Shown here: in pieces, positions 42,301 through 50,300 of the stretch
How positions within the stretch are numbered: the first letter of the stretch is position 1
Layout of the letters: every line of letters starts with the position of its first letter
From: Phoronis australis
Lineage: Eukaryota > Phoronida > Phoronidae
Length of the DNA: 55,953 nt
Assembly (NCBI GenBank): GCA_002633005.1
Contig: NMRA01000090.1
Span: forward strand, 993,500-1,049,452
Direction: 5' to 3'
Position numbers and translations under genes: made by a program
Notes under the pieces: model-generated
Told to the model about the DNA's origin: nothing
The model's input: only the letters and a program-made list of their open reading frames with translations
Databases searched by the model: none

Positions 42301-45111
42301 AGGGCTGAGTTGCATAAAGCTTCAAAAGATATCCGCTGGATAAATTTGATTGTTGCATGACGTCATGTGCATTGTTCAACACTAACAACGTGACGCGTGA
42401 TAATGCGACGTCATTGTTGCTATACGGCGTATAACTTTTATGCAACTGGGCCCAGAAGTTTATTTTCTTTGAAGACTCTGAAAGCACACTTAGTCACCAG
42501 AGCAACGAGCAAAGGCAGACTTGATTTGGAGAATAACGGAACGTAAATTTATAGCCGTTTTAAGTTGAATGCATTATTGACTGAGTGACCATGTAGATTT
42601 TCAGATATTTTACCAGTGTACATGTACATGTTTGTGCTGTGGAAGGAGGCCTAAAAGACCGTCCTGTATCATGAGAACTGATCAATTTCAGACCAGCCAT
42701 TGCCGTCTTGTACGCATTGTCTTACCAATTGTATGCCATGGTCGCCATCTTTATTGTCTGCTTGACGGGAATTTTGAGCAGCTTTGTAATAGGCAAGTGT
42801 GCTTTCGTTTCTAATTCACAATTGGAATGCTACTAGTAGAGAAGTTCTTCGAAGGTGATGAGATTAATGCATTCGAAGACGGGTCCACAGAGAAGACGCT
42901 GATCTTTCTTCAGAATTTCTTATGACCCATGGAAACAGCAACACTCTTCACTCCACTGACATGGATTCACCAGCGCACGAGTAGCACCACGTCTGTAAAT
43001 CTTTCTCACAAAATTATGCTTGATGTGACCTAATTTCTTATTCTGGTGTGCAACTAGGGGGAAACGCAATTTCATTCGATCACGAGCATTTTAAGACGTT
43101 GGACATTTTTGTGTGATTCGAGCATGACGGTGGCAAAGAATTTATAAAAAGCACTAGTAAGTACAGTGTATTTCATTTCTTTAAATCCGTACACGGGTGC
43201 ATCTAGCGACAATGCATGTTTCACCATGTCGCCGCTAAAACGGAAAATGGCCAGTTTGCGTACTTTACAATAGTCTGTGCAATAAAATTTTCTTTTANGC
43301 CATGAGTGCAGGTTCAGCGGTCAGTGGTAGCATATGCAGGGGTAACCCCCCGGACATTTAATGACTCAATAACCGCAGTCCAACCGAGTCCAACCTAGGC
43401 CAGTCTTAGGGTGAGTCACAACCCAACCGAGTTCAGAACGCGTCCGGGCGAAGCCTGACCTCACTCCGGTTGAAGGTCACCCGAGGCCTGACTGAGGCTG
43501 AAGTTCGTTCGATAGGACATTGGATTCGATCAGCACTGTATTCTTCACAGGCGCGACACCTCTCAGTGACGTTGATGCTTGTCTGATATCGCCATTAGTG
43601 GTTCATCTGCACTGCTGGCTATCTAGTGAGCAAAAAGACTTGTTCCGAAAGAAACGTGAACTGGTAATGTTGAAACTTTCCTTGTCTCAAACACTGACTT
43701 TTGATGCCTACTCTGAAGTTATATATGAGACTGACATCTATGCCCTTCAACATGGACGTTACATATTCCCCAACAGGTCATGGAGTGGGCGGTGCACATG
43801 GAAATTGTATTAACATATGGTTATTCAGCCGCAGTAATCGTGTTGCATGGCCATAATTATTTTTTCCCGCTGACAGCAAAGACCGGTGAGCAACACATAC
43901 CACGTGACCACGCGCATCTGCCGTCGCCGAACTCTTCCAGAAGAATGTGACTTCCTGAAACGCTACACTGCCGTGAAAATATGGCATCCACTCAACTTTC
44001 AGTAGTCATTAACCAGCGCCAAGGTTTCTCCTGAAACGAGTGGCCCTAGGTTTGCTCACTATGGTAGGGAACAATAAGACTTGGCCGGTGTCAGCAATTT
44101 AGATTTTTGAGAACGATCCTTCAGAGGGCGACAGTTATATGCGTTTCAGGTGCCCAATTTTGTTGTGGATTTTTACAGTTAAATTTTAAATTCGCTTTTT
44201 CACAAACGCGACTAAGTAGTTTTTTTGTATTATGTTTCAGGAACTTGAATAAAAAATTGTCCATCTATGAAATTTGAAAAGTGAAAGTCACGGAATTAGC
44301 CCAATGCATTCTGCTCAGTAAACTGCTTTGTTGATAAGCTTGACATCCAATTCGTTTACTTTTGTTTGTTGGTAAATCCTGATATTCCCACCAAATAAGT
44401 TATACGCTATAGGTATCCGTCAAAAGAAATTACTAATGTGAAATCTTTCAAATGAAAAGCCTCACCATGTTTGAATATATGTAGGGACAACGCTGACTGA
44501 TATCAGAAGGTCAAAAACCATGACCGATATTTTTGAGCTGAAAATATAATCTTCATTAACTAAAAATAAAACCCAGGAAAATAATAGCTTTGCGAGTCTT
44601 TACCTTTGTAAAGCAATAACGACTCTTAGCTTGACGAAATATAACAACGAATCAATTTGAATAAGCCCCAACATTTCTTCGAAATCTCCACAAAGTTCGA
44701 AGAGAGGTAATTTCATCAACTATCTGAAGACAAGTGTGCACGCGCTTGCATAATTAGTCTGTCTATGGCTGGGTTTTCACAAGAGGACCCTAGGTTGGCG
44801 TATTCTATCCCTGTTGACATGCAGAATTCATTGTTAGTACATTTTTTGTTGGACAGATAATCCCCACCAATCATTTGGATGTTTCACTACTCCAGCACCC
44901 TCTGTTGTTCATTTCAATAATGTAATGCACAAAAAATATACTGAGCGTTTTGATTTCTTAAGGCGAACCCATTTCTTTCTCCTACCTACATTTTCAGGAT
45001 ACTTCTTCCTCGGGTGATCATGAAATGAAGATGCTTGTGCATGTGGCTGAAAACAACGTGGCGCCTCCATTGGAGGTTAAGCAAGATGGCAAGATCTTCG
45101 AGGACAGATGA
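24174..45111 (+). CDS. SLC5 sodium-coupled monocarboxylate transporter-like, 14 exons
   Basis: Exons: 24174-24320, 25236-25427, 27136-27201, 30310-30429, 34221-34381, 35010-35150, 36153-36282, 36676-36764, 37907-38019, 40088-40242, 41040-41308, 42692-42792, 43551-43663, 44998-45111. All phases match and give 636 residues, close to the usual 610 for SLC5A8. Family motifs: CTGGRQRTTEEVFVGNRQMT, ILGTPAEV, LYAPALALNVVTG, GGIKAVVWTDVLQ, NPNPTARHTVWSLAIGGTF, PGLFAACIFSGALSSVSS, RIYPPLP. The VSS triplet (351-353) matches the Na2 sodium site. Family members cotransport Na+ with lactate, short-chain fatty acids or nicotinate across the plasma membrane through 13 membrane helices. The C-terminus (FEDR) lacks the PDZ-type ending of SLC5A8. 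SLC5A8/A12/A6-like is certain; the substrate is not. Confidence 0.93.
25236..25427 (+). CDS. Symporter exon 2, followed by a GC donor
   Basis: Acceptor CAACCTTCCAG; 64 codons containing VALS-like VVLSQVATICSA, ILGTPAEVVLNG and VPLFYKLQFTSILE. The frame aligns with the next exon (YFEMRF) only if the exon ends GAG and the intron starts GCAAGT, so this is a GC-AG intron. Confidence 0.9.
25605..26500. repeat. Second array of the ~145-bp tandem element
   Basis: In symporter intron 2, diverged units share the words of the 5551-6615 element (GGCAATTTCATT, TTTTTACG, GTATATCTTTTGAGGTCCTGGATAGATTT, GACGGATTC). The termini are not preserved. Open frames here are repeat-derived. Confidence 0.55.
27136..27201 (+). 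CDS. Symporter exon 3
   Basis: Acceptor CTTTCTTTCAG, 22 codons (YFEMRFSKGIRFATFLM...), donor AAG|GTTCGT. The length to the next exon matches human SLC5A8 residue for residue, which supports this unusual donor. Confidence 0.88.
28700..30130 (+). mobile_element. Decayed non-LTR retrotransposon with RNase H
   Basis: In symporter intron 3, three protein blocks follow in the order expected of a non-LTR retrotransposon: the C-terminal part of reverse transcriptase (TLIYAAVIRPVMSYAASVW; FPGTPPTAMEMLIGLPPLYIY), an RNase H block (VNIHWVRDHVGIDGNGNADR) near 29517-29590, and the Cys-rich tail (GSPVCPECGTDVKTPNHL) near 29868-29925. Frameshifts and stops separate them. The RNase H suggests an I-type lineage. 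A 3' fragment of the same family is at 7340-7700. Confidence 0.8.
30310..30429 (+). CDS. Symporter exon 4
   Basis: Acceptor ATACTTTGCAG, 40 codons with LYAPALALNVVTGLSLW and VCSFYISL, donor TTG|GTGAGT in phase 0. An alternative AG 11 bases in (ATTCAG) would break the frame. Confidence 0.92.
30541..30600 (+). repeat. Inverted repeat arm, left
   Basis: The sequence ATGGGGCTATTCGGA...GTACTAGTGGTGAT is the inverse of 34006-34067 (ATCACCACTAGTAC...TTCCGAATAGCCCCAT). The middle of the arm is diverged but still recognisable (CGGTGTCGCTGCTG versus AGGGCGTGCGTG). The arms bound about 3.5 kb. Confidence 0.6.
30605..30614. promoter_or_regulatory. NRF1-like palindrome TGCGCATGCG
   Basis: TGCGCATGCG matches the core of the NRF1 site, common in animal promoters. 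It lies 31 bases before a well-placed ATG (30646), which hints at a promoter inside the symporter intron. A single site is weak evidence. Confidence 0.35.
30646..31558 (+). pseudogene. Possible small nested secreted-protein gene with one frameshift
   Basis: ATG at 30646 (AAAGATGG context) opens MEFLSKYVVAL, then stops. From 30680 another frame continues as ALLLLISLVQVFDRWPQIPK, through two Cys-bearing segments (VDNCGQQG; KKCVDAEAPC), to a strong donor CTTG|GTAAGT at 30881. A second exon 31527-31558 (acceptor TATTCTGTTACAG) joins in phase and ends KKKQLKPTA stop. Skipping one base near 30679 would join the start to a perfect signal-peptide-like hydrophobic run. So this is either a real small gene hit by a frameshift or sequencing error, or a pseudogene. 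I do not recognise the family. Confidence 0.35.
33100..33940 (-). other. Weak candidate reverse-strand exons in symporter intron 4
   Basis: Reading the - strand, an ATG near 33908 gives MRGSKRDLIQ and a strong donor AAAG|GTAAGG. A phase-compatible piece (FEGLYRAEEICIASAPSL) follows an acceptor GGTTTTTAG near 33450. The next donor is poor and the frame soon stops. The evidence is insufficient to call a gene. Confidence 0.15.
34006..34067 (-). repeat. Inverted repeat arm, right
   Basis: Partner of the arm at 30541-30600. The pair may be terminal repeats of a large element or two copies of a short repeat; the sequence alone does not decide. Confidence 0.6.
34221..34381 (+). CDS. Symporter exon 5
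   Basis: Acceptor CTTCTACAG; starts with the family signature GGIKAVVWTDVLQ, then a membrane helix and a loop with NGSRLNFF; donor GA|GTGAGT, phase 2. Confidence 0.95.
35010..35150 (+). CDS. Symporter exon 6
   Basis: Acceptor TTCGTTTCCAG; encodes WNPNPTARHTVWSLAIGGTF and QESIQRMQCLPTLRKAK, highly typical of SLC5 proteins; donor AAAAT|GTGCGT, phase 2. Confidence 0.95.
36153..36282 (+). CDS. Symporter exon 7
   Basis: Acceptor GTACTTCCAG; 43 codons with a membrane helix (IALIIIVGSSVGLVVYAHY) and CDPIANKDILLADQ; donor CAG|GTAATT, phase 0. Confidence 0.93.
36328..36400. mobile_element. Copy of GGCGG...CCCCCTATGGT MITE-like family
   Basis: Contains GGGCGGCACGGCACTGAAAA, GGGGCTATAGC and CCCCCTATGGTATGCCGGCC, matching the elements at 20873 and 48413. 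It lies in symporter intron 7. Confidence 0.55.
36676..36764 (+). CDS. Symporter exon 8
   Basis: Acceptor GTGTCTACAG; encodes VLPFYVMDNF and PGLFAACIFSGAL, leading into the Na2-site helix; donor TAAG|GTAAGC, phase 2. Confidence 0.93.
37907..38019 (+). CDS. Symporter exon 9 with Na2-site serines
   Basis: Acceptor TTTCTGTTGTAG; encodes SVSSVWNSLAALTLTEVNKF, matching the STVSSSINALAAV segment of SLC5A8. The VSS serines align with the Na2 site of bacterial vSGLT. Donor AATAT|GTAACG, phase 1. Confidence 0.92.
39164..39202. repeat. 39-bp near-perfect palindrome
   Basis: GTACTCCTCAGCCACGTA is followed by CTACGTGGCTAAGGAGTGTAC, two inverted arms with few mismatches and almost no loop. It sits in symporter intron 9. 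It could be the remnant of a foldback element; no function is evident. Confidence 0.7.
40088..40242 (+). CDS. Symporter exon 10
   Basis: Acceptor CACGTTTCAG; 51 codons with two hydrophobic helices (LVGICFAFAAGH; VGGVMVGLLFLGILFP); donor AAG|GTACGA. Confidence 0.93.
41040..41308 (+). CDS. Symporter exon 11 with NGS pentad repeat
   Basis: Acceptor CATTTTCTAG. It encodes the helix MTASAFMLWIFIGSRIYPPLP and an external loop. The exon end at ACG|GTGCGG is chosen by phase and by exact length alignment with SLC5A8 (RP before the last helix). Open frame continues to a stop at 41399, so an intron-retained form would end early. Confidence 0.85.
41160..41234 (+). repeat. 15-bp coding repeat encoding five NGS-type pentads
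   Basis: Within the external loop, residues 479-503 read as five pentads: LNGSY, LNASS, FNGSV, FNGSH, FNEPR. The first four each contain an N-x-S sequon. The DNA repeats AACGGCAGCNNNTTT with period 15, suggesting slippage-driven gain of glycosylation sites. Confidence 0.85.
42302..42453. mobile_element. 152-bp MITE with AGTTGCATAAA ends
   Basis: The left end GGGCTGAGTTGCATAAA and right end TTTATGCAACTGGGCCC are inverted copies. Matching inner arms (ATTGTTGCATGACGTCAT versus ATGCGACGTCATTGTTGC) form a longer foldback. A partial relative is at 55236-55325. Located in symporter intron 11. Confidence 0.7.
42692..42792 (+). CDS. Symporter exon 12, last helix, GC donor
   Basis: Acceptor CAATTTCAG; encodes PAIAVLYALSYQLYAMVAIF and a final helix ending FVIG. 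The only frame-compatible end is ATAG|GCAAGT, a second GC-AG intron. Confidence 0.88.
43551..43663 (+). CDS. Symporter exon 13
   Basis: Acceptor TTCTTCACAG; cytoplasmic tail with DVDACLISPLVVHL, similar to the VDPALISPVV tail of SLC5 proteins, and basic FRKKREL; donor CTG|GTAATG, phase 0. Confidence 0.85.
44998..45111 (+). CDS. Symporter terminal exon
   Basis: Acceptor CTACATTTTCAG; 37 codons (DTSSSGDHEMKMLVHVA...) then TGA. The phase joins exactly to exon 13. The tail is charged and does not end in a PDZ-ligand pattern. Confidence 0.8.
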   Translation, partial: DTSSSGDHEMKMLVHVAENNVAPPLEVKQDGKIFEDR

Positions 45112-45225
45112 ACTTACGACCAGGGGTAACAACTACCAGGAAACCTGCATAAACAAGCCTACCAATGTAGATAGACAGGTTTACAAACTGAGTTATCGCC
45201 AAGCCCCGAAATGACCTCTACATCA

Positions 45226-45231
45226 ATTAAA
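45226..45231 (+). terminator. Candidate poly(A) signal ATTAAA for symporter
   Basis: ATTAAA, the second most common animal poly(A) hexamer, lies 115 bases after the symporter stop. No AATAAA is closer. Confidence 0.4.
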
Positions 45232-46778
45232 CTATATACTTAGATCATTTTTCTAAGTACAATGTAAGTGGTTTTGAGAGAAATAGATTTTGTGGCAGAA
45301 CTTAAGGCACACACCTACTACTTTTGAGACCCGTGATGTGGCATTTTTGCCGTGCCTGAGCATGAAACTTGCATTTTTATCTCCTTGAATCCTGAAAGTC
45401 ACATTGAAAGTGATTTTTTATTGTAGAGAGCAGCCTCGAAAGTGAAATTAATTGGGATGCGTGAACGTGATTAAAAATTTTGATCTGGACACGGGGGGGG
45501 GGGTTAGTGGAATTGATGGCGTTGGGCCTAAGAATTTGTGATTGGCAATTGGCTGAAGAATCGAAAGACGTCCAAGCGTATGTGGAGAGGAATTTATAGT
45601 AATCAGTCTGTCCCCGCAGAGACTAGGCTTGGCTTCAAGTTGTAGACAAATTTTCTGACTTATAGCTTTATTAGGCCGATTTTGTGAAACACGCTGAGCC
45701 ATTTGTAAACTGTTTAGCCAATATCAAAAGACAATGGAATCTGCGAGAAAACAGCCCCCAGCCGATGAACGAATAGGCGAATTTCATGAGACACGGTTAG
45801 GTACTTGCATTTAAATTGAACGTTTTCGACCGTCACCCTGGTTTCTGTCACCTTCAGGATGGTAATTTTGAATTGCAGTCATGTGATGAAATTTCCGCAT
45901 TGGACTAGAACAAATCTACTGGGAACTGCAGATCTTGAAAAAATTCAGTCGTCATGCATGCTCAAACCGTGACTTTTGAGCTTGTATTTGGAGCAGTTAA
46001 ATCTATCATGGGGATGTTAAATATACATATTTCAAATGGCAATTATTTTTCTGAAACTTCTGGGAATAATTAAAATAGCTTTCACTTCATTAATAATTCC
46101 GGCTCAAACACAGCCCAGGTGGTTTTAGTTTTGAATATTGTAGGTACCAATTAAAGATATATTTATTTTACTTGTACATCTTGTATATAGGCATGTCAAT
46201 ACAAGAGACTAGACAAAATTGTTGGCATTTTTTGACATGGATAGAACAGTCCGCTGTTGATTCTCATTGTAAGTCATACATTTTGCAAAATCTTGCTGTT
46301 ATGCGTCAGTGTTTTAAAATTCTTTTGACATGTCCAAACACAACGTCGTTTTGAAATGTTCACAAACTAGGAACATGGAAATTCCGTTTCTAAAAAAGCG
46401 AAATAGTATATGTATACATAACAGAGGGACAAGAAAAACAAATAACGTAAATTAAGAGTTTCCGTGAAAATTTGCAAGAGTTTGATTTTGGAACACGACT
46501 TGAAATGTCGCATTCAAGTTTGGTGGTAAATTTTCGTCCCTCTGGCAACTTCTTACACATCCATGAATTTAAAACAAGTTTCTACTGTTTTATTTTTCTT
46601 CCATTAAGCTGCAAAAATGATATCAAAATTTTCACTTTTTGACAATAGGGTGGGTCATTTTAAACGCACTTAGTCGTGACTTTGTAAATATTGCACGGAA
46701 ACATTTGAGAACGCATGCTTGTGTCAATAATTAAGGAACAATTGTACTAGAAACTGCTGGTAAAATTTTGTAAGTGAA
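45232..46778. other. Intergenic between convergent genes
   Basis: About 1.5 kb separates the symporter end (+) from the end of the MAM-EGF exon (-). It contains only candidate poly(A) hexamers and a G-run near 45491; no further gene is seen. Confidence 0.5.
46589..46594 (-). terminator. Candidate poly(A) signal for MAM-EGF gene
   Basis: TTTATT on + reads AATAAA on -, about 185 bases past the stop at 46779. This supports the EGF exon being terminal. Confidence 0.35.
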
Positions 46779-47317
46779 TTAATGGTACGGGACCTGTTTT
46801 CTGAACCTCTTTTTCATCAAGCACGAAGGCTTAGATGAACAATCGTTGACATTAACTGAACAGTTTCTGCCTTCAAAACCAGGAGGACATGAGCACTTGT
46901 AGTCGCCAATGCCATCAACACAGATTCCGTTGTTAAGGCATGGGTTTGTCGCGCACTCGTCGATGTCTGTTTCGCACTGCTTTCCAATGAACCCTGTCGG
47001 GCATATGCATTGGTAATCGTCCGTTCTGTCTACGCATGTTGCTTTGTTCTTGCACGGATTTGACACGCAGTCATCCACATTATTCTGACAGAGATCGCCA
47101 TCAAATCCCACTATGCACGAACACGTGGCCTTGTCACCCGCAGCGAAGCATGTACCGCCGTTGCTGCAGGTCACCGTTTGGCAAGGATCCAGGACTGTCT
47201 CGCAGTGAACGCCAGAATAGCCCCGAGGACACGCACACTTGTAAGACGTGGTATAAACTGTCGTATTAACTTGGTCCTGACATGTTCCACCATTTTTGCA
47301 AGGATCACTTGTGCAAG
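46779..47317 (-). CDS. EGF exon: four EGF repeats plus a truncated fifth
   Basis: Acceptor CCCGTTTTTTCAG at 47318. Four six-Cys EGF repeats follow: PCKNGGTCQ..CACPRGYSGVHC, TCSNGGTCF..CSCIVGFDGDLC, PCKNKATCV..CICPTGFIGKQC, PCLNNGICV..CSCPPGFEGRNC. The third ends with DIDEC, a calcium-binding type start for the fourth. The fifth stops after NDCSSKPSCLMKKRFRKQV. Either the true donor lies inside this tail or the protein ends in a broken EGF. Confidence 0.88.
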
Positions 47318-50300
47318 CTGAAAAAACGGGACACGCAAAATAGGCCTACTTGTAACCAACGTTCATGAACAAAACAAGAAAAAAAAACGTGATGAGGCAC
47401 CTGGTGGTACTACTTTTTTTCTTACAATCCATTTTCATGGAGAAAGAAATAATGATATAGAGATCTGAAAAAAAAAACAGTCTCCAGTTCCAGCATCAAA
47501 CCTAAAATGTTCCAATTGGCCGGTACAGAAAGGTTTGACAATCAGATTGTTTACTTATTCATCATCTTTGTATATTTAATATACACAAAATTGGACTGTT
47601 AAGAGGATAAACAATACTGAAGGGTGGGTGGGGTTAGCAATAAAAATTTGACTTCGCCAAATACCCACCTCCCCCATCGCCATAACTTCCACACGCTGTG
47701 TTATCACCAATTTTGGACCCCCCTCACAGGCGTGCGGATTTGGCTGTTTGAGGTGCATATCCTGGTAAGGCGGCCTCCAAATACTTGGGCACCCATTCTT
47801 CAACATCATATTACGCGCGCTACGCACTTAGGTTATGATTTTGACCTTTAAAGGTGCAAATGTAACGACTAAGCAACTGTACTGCGGCTGAGAACGCTGG
47901 AGAAACACCATGAGAAACAATTTCACCCGCTCGAGATTGTGTACACGGACCATCGTCTTGTAAACTTCGATTATATTTTCGTCTATTTCTTAAAGTTGAA
48001 ATGAAGCCCAGGATCAAGATTCACTTTAATACAGTCGTGTTTGGGGAAAGTTTATTTTATGAGAGTCATGATTTGAAGGTACTCTTTGGCAAGGTGAGGT
48101 TCCAGGGTCCGTGATGCACTGCCTTAAGTACTATTTCAACATCCCTACTTGAAACCATAGGCACATAAAGTGTATGGATGGCAATCGGATTCCCGAGTTT
48201 CTGATAGGCGAAATTCACCAAATGACGCCAAATACTTCTGAAACACCAATTTCTCAGATGTTCTTTTCAGATTATCCAAAATCTAGGGCATTTGTTTAAG
48301 AGTCAGATGATAGAACCCAAAGTTCAACCTGCCTCTAAGTTCATTGAAGTACCGCCAATCTCTTACAAGAATGTAATTGTAAAAATATCATCCTACGAAT
48401 CAGTCGATTGTTCACGGGCGGCACAAAAAATGGGGGGGGGGGCGCTATAGCCCCCCTGCCCCCTATGGTGCGCCGCCCATGTGTTGTACATGCAGAAACA
48501 CATACATGTAGATCTGAAACCAATGAACCTTTGCAGGTTACCAGAAGAAATTATCCACCATACTTAGGCCGTTGATCTTGAATTAATCAGTTGTTATATT
48601 GTAAGACTTTCTGAAATTCGTAACTCTATGTAGAAATGTGTAGGCAATTCCTGAAGGCATGTAGCAGGCAGGTACTTGGCGAGCAACCGATATAGCACGG
48701 GAAAGGAGCACCACACGGAGTCTGCTGGTCACCTCACAAGGAATTTTCAGACTAAATTTATCCGTGTTAACATGAGTTCTGGCTAATTCTCATGGAAGCA
48801 TGTTACGATTTATCAATTAAATTAATTTGCACTTTAGAAATCTCAGAAAGCTTTACCTTTGCCATTACATGTGGTTTTAGCACCTTTATGCGTTAGACAT
48901 ATACACTAAATACGGTCATCAAAAAATCCCGACAGTCTGGTTGACATGTGTGAGTCTCGTACGAATATTTACTTCCCCATTAACAAGTATTCGTATTAAA
49001 AAGAATGTTCAAATACACAATTCTTGGAATACTTTGGCAAGAAGTATTATGCTATCATTACAAAACCACCGATAATCTTGTTTTGTGTAATTCACAAATA
49101 GTTGTCTTTAAGTTCTTTAAACCTTGACGGTCATTAATTTTACTTCATTTTCAAAACAATCTCACATTTTGTTTGTTGAATCCGCATGGCCTAATGCAGC
49201 TATGCTTCACGTCAACACATTCCATATTTCTTTCGGTCAAGTTAGAATAGTCTTTGTTGATCGTCGAGAATTTTTGACCGTGTCAGATTTAAAGGGTTGC
49301 AAATGGGAAATTTCAGTGCGCCATCACTCTAAGACAGGACACCGCCTGAAAGCGGGTCCCTCCTTATGAAGGTATTCCTTAGCACAAAATGTACGATTTC
49401 ACAAGAACGCGAGGCCTCTAAATAAAAACGAATGTGTTGTTTGAAGCAGGAAATGAGCTGCAATTGATGCTACAGTGTACCACCAAGACCCTTCTCCGTT
49501 AGGTGCCCAATTAATATCAAGTGTCATACAATTTCAAGAAATAACGGAAAAAGAGAGCGACAGGTGACTATGTCATCCATTGCAAAAGAGGTGTCCTAAA
49601 AGAAAAATGAATGGAGTGTCTTGAGTAGAATGAAACGATCTGAATCAACTTGTTGCTCTTCAAAATCTGTGCATAGCAAGTTTTGTTTTTTTCCGAATTT
49701 ATCGAAGTACGTATGAGTACGAGCACAATTTCAAGTGCATTTAGACTACAGTGCATGTATTAAAGTCCTAGTTAGGAACTCCGAGGAGTTTATCCAGCAC
49801 TTTTTGTTGACAAATGTTCTCTTAAAATGTCTCTCTTCCACATATTTCACTGTTTTTCTTTATTCGACTGCACCCTTCCCCAGGCCCTGCGCCTCTGCCG
49901 ATCGCCATGGATTCACCATGTCGTCTTCAAATCATTGCGTGTACCCGCCCCCACTTCTTACGGACTCGTGCAAAACTGATGTAATTTGCCTTGTGTCTTG
50001 TATTCACTTTTGAAGCTTTCGGTTTAATATGAAACGCTTACGTTATGAGGTGTATAATCGACAGTATGGCCGTTTTGTTTGCCCAGTAATGCCATGGTTA
50101 ACAACTAGACTCACAATATTGTATAAAAACAAATGAAATCAGCTGCAAGCTTCCCAGCTCACTGTCGTCAAGCGACGTAGCTAAGACGTTCGTAGGCAAA
50201 AACGATGCTATGTTTTTTCACAGGAGGGTGAACGTGGCGACTAATTTGACTTTGATAATTGTTCATATCCAGACATAAAGAAAGCTAAAATCGAAGTTAC

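Noticed and set aside
46779-47317. Notch or Delta-type protein
   Set aside because: The EGF repeats alone would allow it, but the upstream exons encode a MAM domain, which Notch and Delta lack.
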